A stretch of DNA of 64,000 bases, from positions 23,855 to 87,854 of the forward strand of contig NZ_WHOS01000030.1 of the NCBI RefSeq assembly GCF_013340935.1. The letters run 5' to 3'. A program made the translations under genes and the position numbers. How positions within the stretch are numbered: position 1 is the stretch's first letter; every line of letters starts with the position of its first letter. The DNA is from Azospirillum melinis. GTDB lineage: Bacteria; Pseudomonadota; Alphaproteobacteria; Azospirillales; Azospirillaceae. Below the pieces are notes generated by a model. The model made no database searches. It had not been told where the DNA came from and was given only the letters and a program-made list of their open reading frames with translations. Of the stretch, positions 60,644 through 64,000 are shown piece after piece.

Positions 60644-62116
60644 TTATTCGGCTGCGCTCGATTCCGCCAGCAGCCGCGGATCGTGTTCCTCATCGACGAA
60701 GCGCCCGCGGATCGCCACCATGACGTCGAGCCTGTCGAGGAACACCGTCACCAGTTCGGGATCGAAATGGAGGCCGGCCTGCTCCCGCATGAAGGTGACG
60801 ACTTTTTCCAGCGGCCAGGGCTCCTTGTAGGGGCGCGCGGACAGCAGGGCGTCGAACACGTCGGCGATGGCGACGATGCGGCCGGACAGAGGGATTTCGG
60901 TGCCGCGCAGGCCGGCGGGATAGCCGGTGCCGTCCCATTTCTCGTGATGCGTCCCGGCGATCTCGGCAGCGAGGTCGAGCAGGGGCAGCCCGCTGCCGGC
61001 CAGCAGCCGCTGTCCGATGCTGGCGTGCCGGCGCATGATCACCCATTCCTCAGGCTCGAGCCGGCCGGCCTTCAGCAGCACCTGGTCGGGGACGCCGATC
61101 TTGCCGATGTCGTGCAGGGGGGCCGCCTCCAGCACCTGCGCGGCATAGTTGGCGGTGCAGCCGGCGGCGAGCGCCAGCTGATGGGAGATCTGCGCCATGC
61201 GCGCGACATGCTGGCCGGTCTCGTTGTCGCGGAATTCGCCGGCGCTGCACAGGCGGCGGATGATCTCGCGCTGGTTCGCCTCCAGTTGCAGGCGCGCCGC
61301 CTCCAGCTCCAGGTTGGCAATGCGCAGGGCGGCGGCCTCGCGCGCCGACGCGGCGGAAACCTTGCGGTCGGCCATGGCCGAGACCAGCGCCAGCAGCAGC
61401 AGGCCGAAGGCCGCCACCGCCACCACCGCGGCCAGGGGACCGCTGGACACGCCGTCGCCCAGGCTGCCGTCCGCCGCCATCAGGGTTGGATCGACCTGCA
61501 CCACCAGGGCCGCCATGCCGGTGTAGTGCATGCCGCAGACGGCCACCGCCATCACCAGGGCGGCCAGCGTGCGTTCCAGCAGGCGGTGGATGCGGGTGGC
61601 CAGCCACAGCCCCGCGGCGGCGGCAGCGGCGGCGATGGCGACCGACAGGCCCCACAGGGTGGGTTCGTAGGCGATGCGGGCCGGCAGCACCATCGCCGCC
61701 ATGCCGAGATAATGCATCGTCGCCACGCCAAGCCCGACGATGACGCCGGCCGCGGCGATGGTGGCGGGGGAGCGGCGGCGCTGGATGATGCGGAAGCCGA
61801 CGGCGACGAAGGCGACCGAGGTCACCAGCGACAGCAGGGTCTTCACCGGATCGTAGGCGATCGGCGTGTCGATGGTCAGCGCCAGCATGCCGATGAAATG
61901 CATGGCCCAGATGCCGCCGCCCAGCGCCGCCGCGGCGCAGCCCTGCCACATCATGCGGGCGGCGCCGTCCGTCCGGTGCATCCGCTCCGCCATGTCCAGC
62001 GCGGAGTAGGAGGCGAAGGCGGCGACGGCATAGGACAGGGCCACCAGCCAATGGTCGTGGGAGAACGGCAGGCCGGACGCCGTCGTGAAGCACAGTCCGG
62101 CCAGTTGGATCGACAT
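60644..62116 (-). CDS. MHYT-sensor HD-GYP c-di-GMP phosphodiesterase
   Basis: 490 residues from ATG 62116 (CAGGAG 9 bases ahead). Seven TM helices (about 20-245) carry three MHYT-type motifs, MHFIGM at 72, MHYLGM at 134 and MHYTGM at 196, proposed to bind copper and sense O2, CO or NO. A coiled linker (255-290) leads to an HD-GYP domain with HD at 335-336 (HDIGKIGVPD), HH at 390-391 and GYP at 398-400, all needed to degrade c-di-GMP. MHYT is more often joined to GGDEF/EAL; with HD-GYP it is less common. With the EAL protein at 8 kb it adds a second c-di-GMP sink. Confidence 0.9.
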   Translation of the reverse strand: MSIQLAGLCFTTASGLPFSHDHWLVALSYAVAAFASYSALDMAERMHRTDGAARMMWQGCAAAALGGGIWAMHFIGMLALTIDTPIAYDPVKTLLSLVTSVAFVAVGFRIIQRRRSPATIAAAGVIVGLGVATMHYLGMAAMVLPARIAYEPTLWGLSVAIAAAAAAAGLWLATRIHRLLERTLAALVMAVAVCGMHYTGMAALVVQVDPTLMAADGSLGDGVSSGPLAAVVAVAAFGLLLLALVSAMADRKVSAASAREAAALRIANLELEAARLQLEANQREIIRRLCSAGEFRDNETGQHVARMAQISHQLALAAGCTANYAAQVLEAAPLHDIGKIGVPDQVLLKAGRLEPEEWVIMRRHASIGQRLLAGSGLPLLDLAAEIAGTHHEKWDGTGYPAGLRGTEIPLSGRIVAIADVFDALLSARPYKEPWPLEKVVTFMREQAGLHFDPELVTVFLDRLDVMVAIRGRFVDEEHDPRLLAESSAAE

Positions 62117-62244
62117 CCACCACACTCCTGAAAAACACCTGACCGCCGCCGACCGTCGTGCCGCCGATCTTCGATATAACCCGTCCAACCGGCCGGGCTT
62201 CAAGAAGCGGGAAACCCCAACTCCGACGGTCGGGTATCGGGCGG

Positions 62245-62296
62245 CACCGGTCAACGTCCGGTAGTTAGCTAAAAAGCTATCTTTATTTGACCGGTG
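62245..62296. repeat. Nested inverted repeats upstream of the MHYT gene
   Basis: CACCGGTCAA (62245-62254) and TTGACCGGTG (62287-62296) are perfect inverse arms. Inside lies TAGCT-AAAA-AGCTA (62266-62279). The sequence is AT-rich between the arms. Located about 130-180 bases upstream of the MHYT-HD-GYP start, it may be a regulator site or a promoter region. Confidence 0.5.
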
Positions 62297-62351
62297 TCAA
62301 GAGCATAGGAGTCGATAGAACGCCAGGCCGAAGCACTGTGCATTTGGTGCT

Positions 62352-62390
62352 CCGCCAAGCCTCCGTTTATACGAAACGGAAGCCTGGCGG
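62352..62390 (-). terminator. Terminator-like hairpin of pyruvate kinase gene
   Basis: 17-base arms (62352-62368, 62374-62390) with a 5-base loop. On the minus strand the two non-Watson-Crick positions become G-U pairs, which indicates the minus-strand transcript is the selected one. 22 bases after the pyk stop. No strong U-tract. Confidence 0.7.
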
Positions 62391-62411
62391 TCGGCGGAAG
62401 GTAGGATGCGG

Positions 62412-63911
62412 TCAGGCGTCGGCGAAGACCATCGGCTGGCGGGCACGGGCCTCGCGTTCGCGCTCCAGGCGGCTCGGCGCCTCGACCCAGGCGATTCGTA
62501 GGATATTGGTCGATCCCGGCATGCCGAACGGCACGCCGGCGGTGATCACCAGCCGCTGCCCCTCCTCGGCCAGCCCATGCACATAGGCCAGCCGCGCCGC
62601 CTTGTGCACCATGTCGGAGAAGCTCTGGACATCCTCCGTCAGCACGGCGTGGACGCCATAGGCCAGCACCATCCGGCGGGCGATGGCGGCGCTCTCGGTC
62701 AGGCAGAGGATCGGCACCTCCGGCCGTTCGCGAGCCGCCCGCAGCGTGGTGGAGCCGCTGGTGGTGTAGGTGGCGATGGCCGCCGCCTTCACCGTATGGG
62801 CGACCTGACGGGCGGCGGCGGTGATGGCGTCCGATTCCGTCTGTTCCGGGTCGGCATGCTGCGCATCCATCAGGCCGCAGTAGAGCGGGTCCCCCTCCAC
62901 CCGCCGGGCGATGCGGTCCATGATCGACACGGCTTCGACCGGATAGTCGCCGGATGCGGTCTCGGCCGACAGCATGACGGCATCGGCGCCGTCGAACACC
63001 GCGGTGGCGACGTCCGACGCCTCGGCCCGGGTCGGGGCGGGGGCGGAGATCATCGATTCCAGCATCTGCGTGGCGACGATCACCGGCTTGCCGGCCGAAC
63101 GGGCGGCGCGGATGATCCGCTTCTGGATCGACGGCACGTCTTCCGGCGGCATCTCCACGCCCAGGTCGCCGCGCGCCACCATGACGCCGTCCGACATCTC
63201 GACGATGCGGTCGAGATGCTGGATCGCCTGCGGCTTCTCCAGCTTCGACAGCAGGGCGGCCCGGCCGGCGATCAGCTTGCGTGCCTCCGCCACGTCCTCC
63301 GGCCGCTGGACGAAGCTCAGCGCCACCCAGTCCACCCCCTGGTCGAGGGCGAAGTCCAGGTCGGCGCGGTCCTTGGGCGTCAGCGGCGACAGCGGCAGCA
63401 CCACGCCCGGCACGTTGACGCCCTTGCGGTCCGACAGCTTCGTGCCCGACACCACGACCGTCTCGGCGAAATCGGCGCCGCAGGCGGTCACCCGCAGCCG
63501 CACCTTGCCGTCGTCCAGCAGCAGTTCGGCATCCGGCACCAGGGCGGCGAAGATCTCCGGATGGGGCATGCCGACGCGGCGGGCGTCACCCGGCTCGGCC
63601 AGCAGGTCGAGGCAGAAGGACTGGCCGGCGGTCAGCGTCACCGGCCCGTCGGCGAAGCGGCCCAGCCGCAGCTTGGGCCCCTGGAGGTCGGCCATGATGG
63701 CGATGGGGCGGCCGGTCTCCTCCTCCAGCGCACGGATGGCGCGGACGCGCTCGCCATGGTCCTGGTGGCTGCCATGGCTGAAATTCAGGCGGAAGACGTC
63801 GACGCCGGCTTCGAACAGGCGGCGGATCATTTCGGGCGAGGAGGAGGACGGACCCAGCGTGGCGACGACTTTCGTCTGCCGGTAACGGCGGATCGGCTTG
63901 GCGGTGCTCAT
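62412..63911 (-). CDS. pyk: Pyruvate kinase
   Basis: 499 residues from ATG 63911; the open frame continues upstream but MSTAKPIRRYRQTKVVATLG is the normal start. The TIM barrel includes FRLNFSHGSHQDHGERV, KLEKPQAIQHLDRI, and VMVARGDLGVEMPPEDVP, whose Glu/Asp bind Mg and PEP; MLSAETASGDYPVEAV follows. The C-terminal allosteric domain is complete. It makes ATP and pyruvate from PEP and ADP in the cytoplasm. Its promoter region is cut by the window end, 89 bases upstream, where adapter sequence begins. Confidence 0.95.
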   Translation of the reverse strand: MSTAKPIRRYRQTKVVATLGPSSSSPEMIRRLFEAGVDVFRLNFSHGSHQDHGERVRAIRALEEETGRPIAIMADLQGPKLRLGRFADGPVTLTAGQSFCLDLLAEPGDARRVGMPHPEIFAALVPDAELLLDDGKVRLRVTACGADFAETVVVSGTKLSDRKGVNVPGVVLPLSPLTPKDRADLDFALDQGVDWVALSFVQRPEDVAEARKLIAGRAALLSKLEKPQAIQHLDRIVEMSDGVMVARGDLGVEMPPEDVPSIQKRIIRAARSAGKPVIVATQMLESMISAPAPTRAEASDVATAVFDGADAVMLSAETASGDYPVEAVSIMDRIARRVEGDPLYCGLMDAQHADPEQTESDAITAAARQVAHTVKAAAIATYTTSGSTTLRAARERPEVPILCLTESAAIARRMVLAYGVHAVLTEDVQSFSDMVHKAARLAYVHGLAEEGQRLVITAGVPFGMPGSTNILRIAWVEAPSRLEREREARARQPMVFADA

Positions 63912-63985
63912 GGCGTAACGGACTCCGAAGGAGAGAATGGGCCACCGTGCGTGCGGGGCAGGGGGCGAAAGCGGGCGGGGGCTTG

Positions 63986-64000
63986 CTCTTATACACATCT
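63986..64000. other. Residual Nextera mosaic-end adapter
   Basis: CTCTTATACACATCT is identical to the last 15 bases of the transposase mosaic end CTGTCTCTTATACACATCT, and two of the four bases before it also match. It is at the very last base of the window, so it is almost certainly library adapter left at a contig end, not genomic DNA. Confidence 0.9.

Overview
The window is high-GC, tightly packed bacterial DNA. Codon use, gene families and the alphaproteobacterial transporters and regulators suggest a Rhodospirillales member, most likely Azospirillum. That placement is inferred from content, not from a marker gene. The last 15 bases equal the end of the Nextera mosaic-end adapter, so the right edge is probably a contig end with residual adapter.

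Layout. 1-4.1 kb: the tail of an IclR regulator, a one-TM small protein behind a repeat-rich leader, an orphan phage-type ATPase, a SleB-type wall hydrolase and a CBS-CBS-BON protein with an FNR-like box. 4.1-10.6 kb: an amine-oxidase-like flavoenzyme divergent from a LysR gene, the lysine-catabolic 2-oxoadipate enzyme HglS, and two related GAF proteins, one a GAF/degenerate-GGDEF/EAL protein. 10.9-13.7 kb: an EmrAB-type efflux pair. 13.8-23.5 kb: a LacI regulator and a complete myo-inositol pathway (iolG, iolC-aldolase fusion, iolD, iolE, iolA, iolB) ending in a strong terminator but with no transporter. 23.6-26.6 kb: adhE and a small partner behind a long control region with three palindromes and an FNR-like box. 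26.9-28.9 kb: an arsenic operon (arsR-arsC-acr3). 29-35.5 kb: a 26-residue membrane peptide, LysR/quinone reductase, a GNAT enzyme, a PQQ sugar dehydrogenase, a HisKA_2 sensor kinase and a zinc alcohol dehydrogenase.

35.6-49 kb: a glucose/mannose-type ABC importer split into a binding-protein gene (35.6-36.9 kb) and a permease-permease-ATPase operon (44.8-47.7 kb). Between them lie an OmpR-type two-component system, an orphan CcdA-like antitoxin, an aldo/keto reductase and a molybdenum aldehyde oxidoreductase (paoABC-like). Both transporter promoters carry the same composite element, TTTGGTAAC-N24-TGTTACG-N5-GTTACA, in the same orientation. 49-57.7 kb: one minus-strand block led by a LacI regulator with two operator-like palindromes 21 bp apart. 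It encodes two binding proteins, two single permeases, one fused double permease, one ATPase and a GpdQ-like phosphodiesterase, suggesting uptake of a phosphodiester or organophosphonate.

58-59.7 kb: an intact tRNA-Arg(CCG) with a decayed tRNA-like copy 120 bp upstream, followed by an AT-rich patch and a DUF5648-repeat protein, which look like the edge of transferred DNA. 59.7-63.9 kb: a FocA/NirC-family transporter, an MHYT-HD-GYP protein and pyruvate kinase. Two 150-bp palindromic repeats of one family lie at 44.6 and 50.8 kb; the second supplies the apparent start of a permease gene.

The most rewarding signals are regulatory: the shared transporter element, the adhE palindromes and FNR boxes, the paired LacI operators and the tRNA remnant. 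No CRISPR array, rRNA, insertion sequence or complete prophage was seen.
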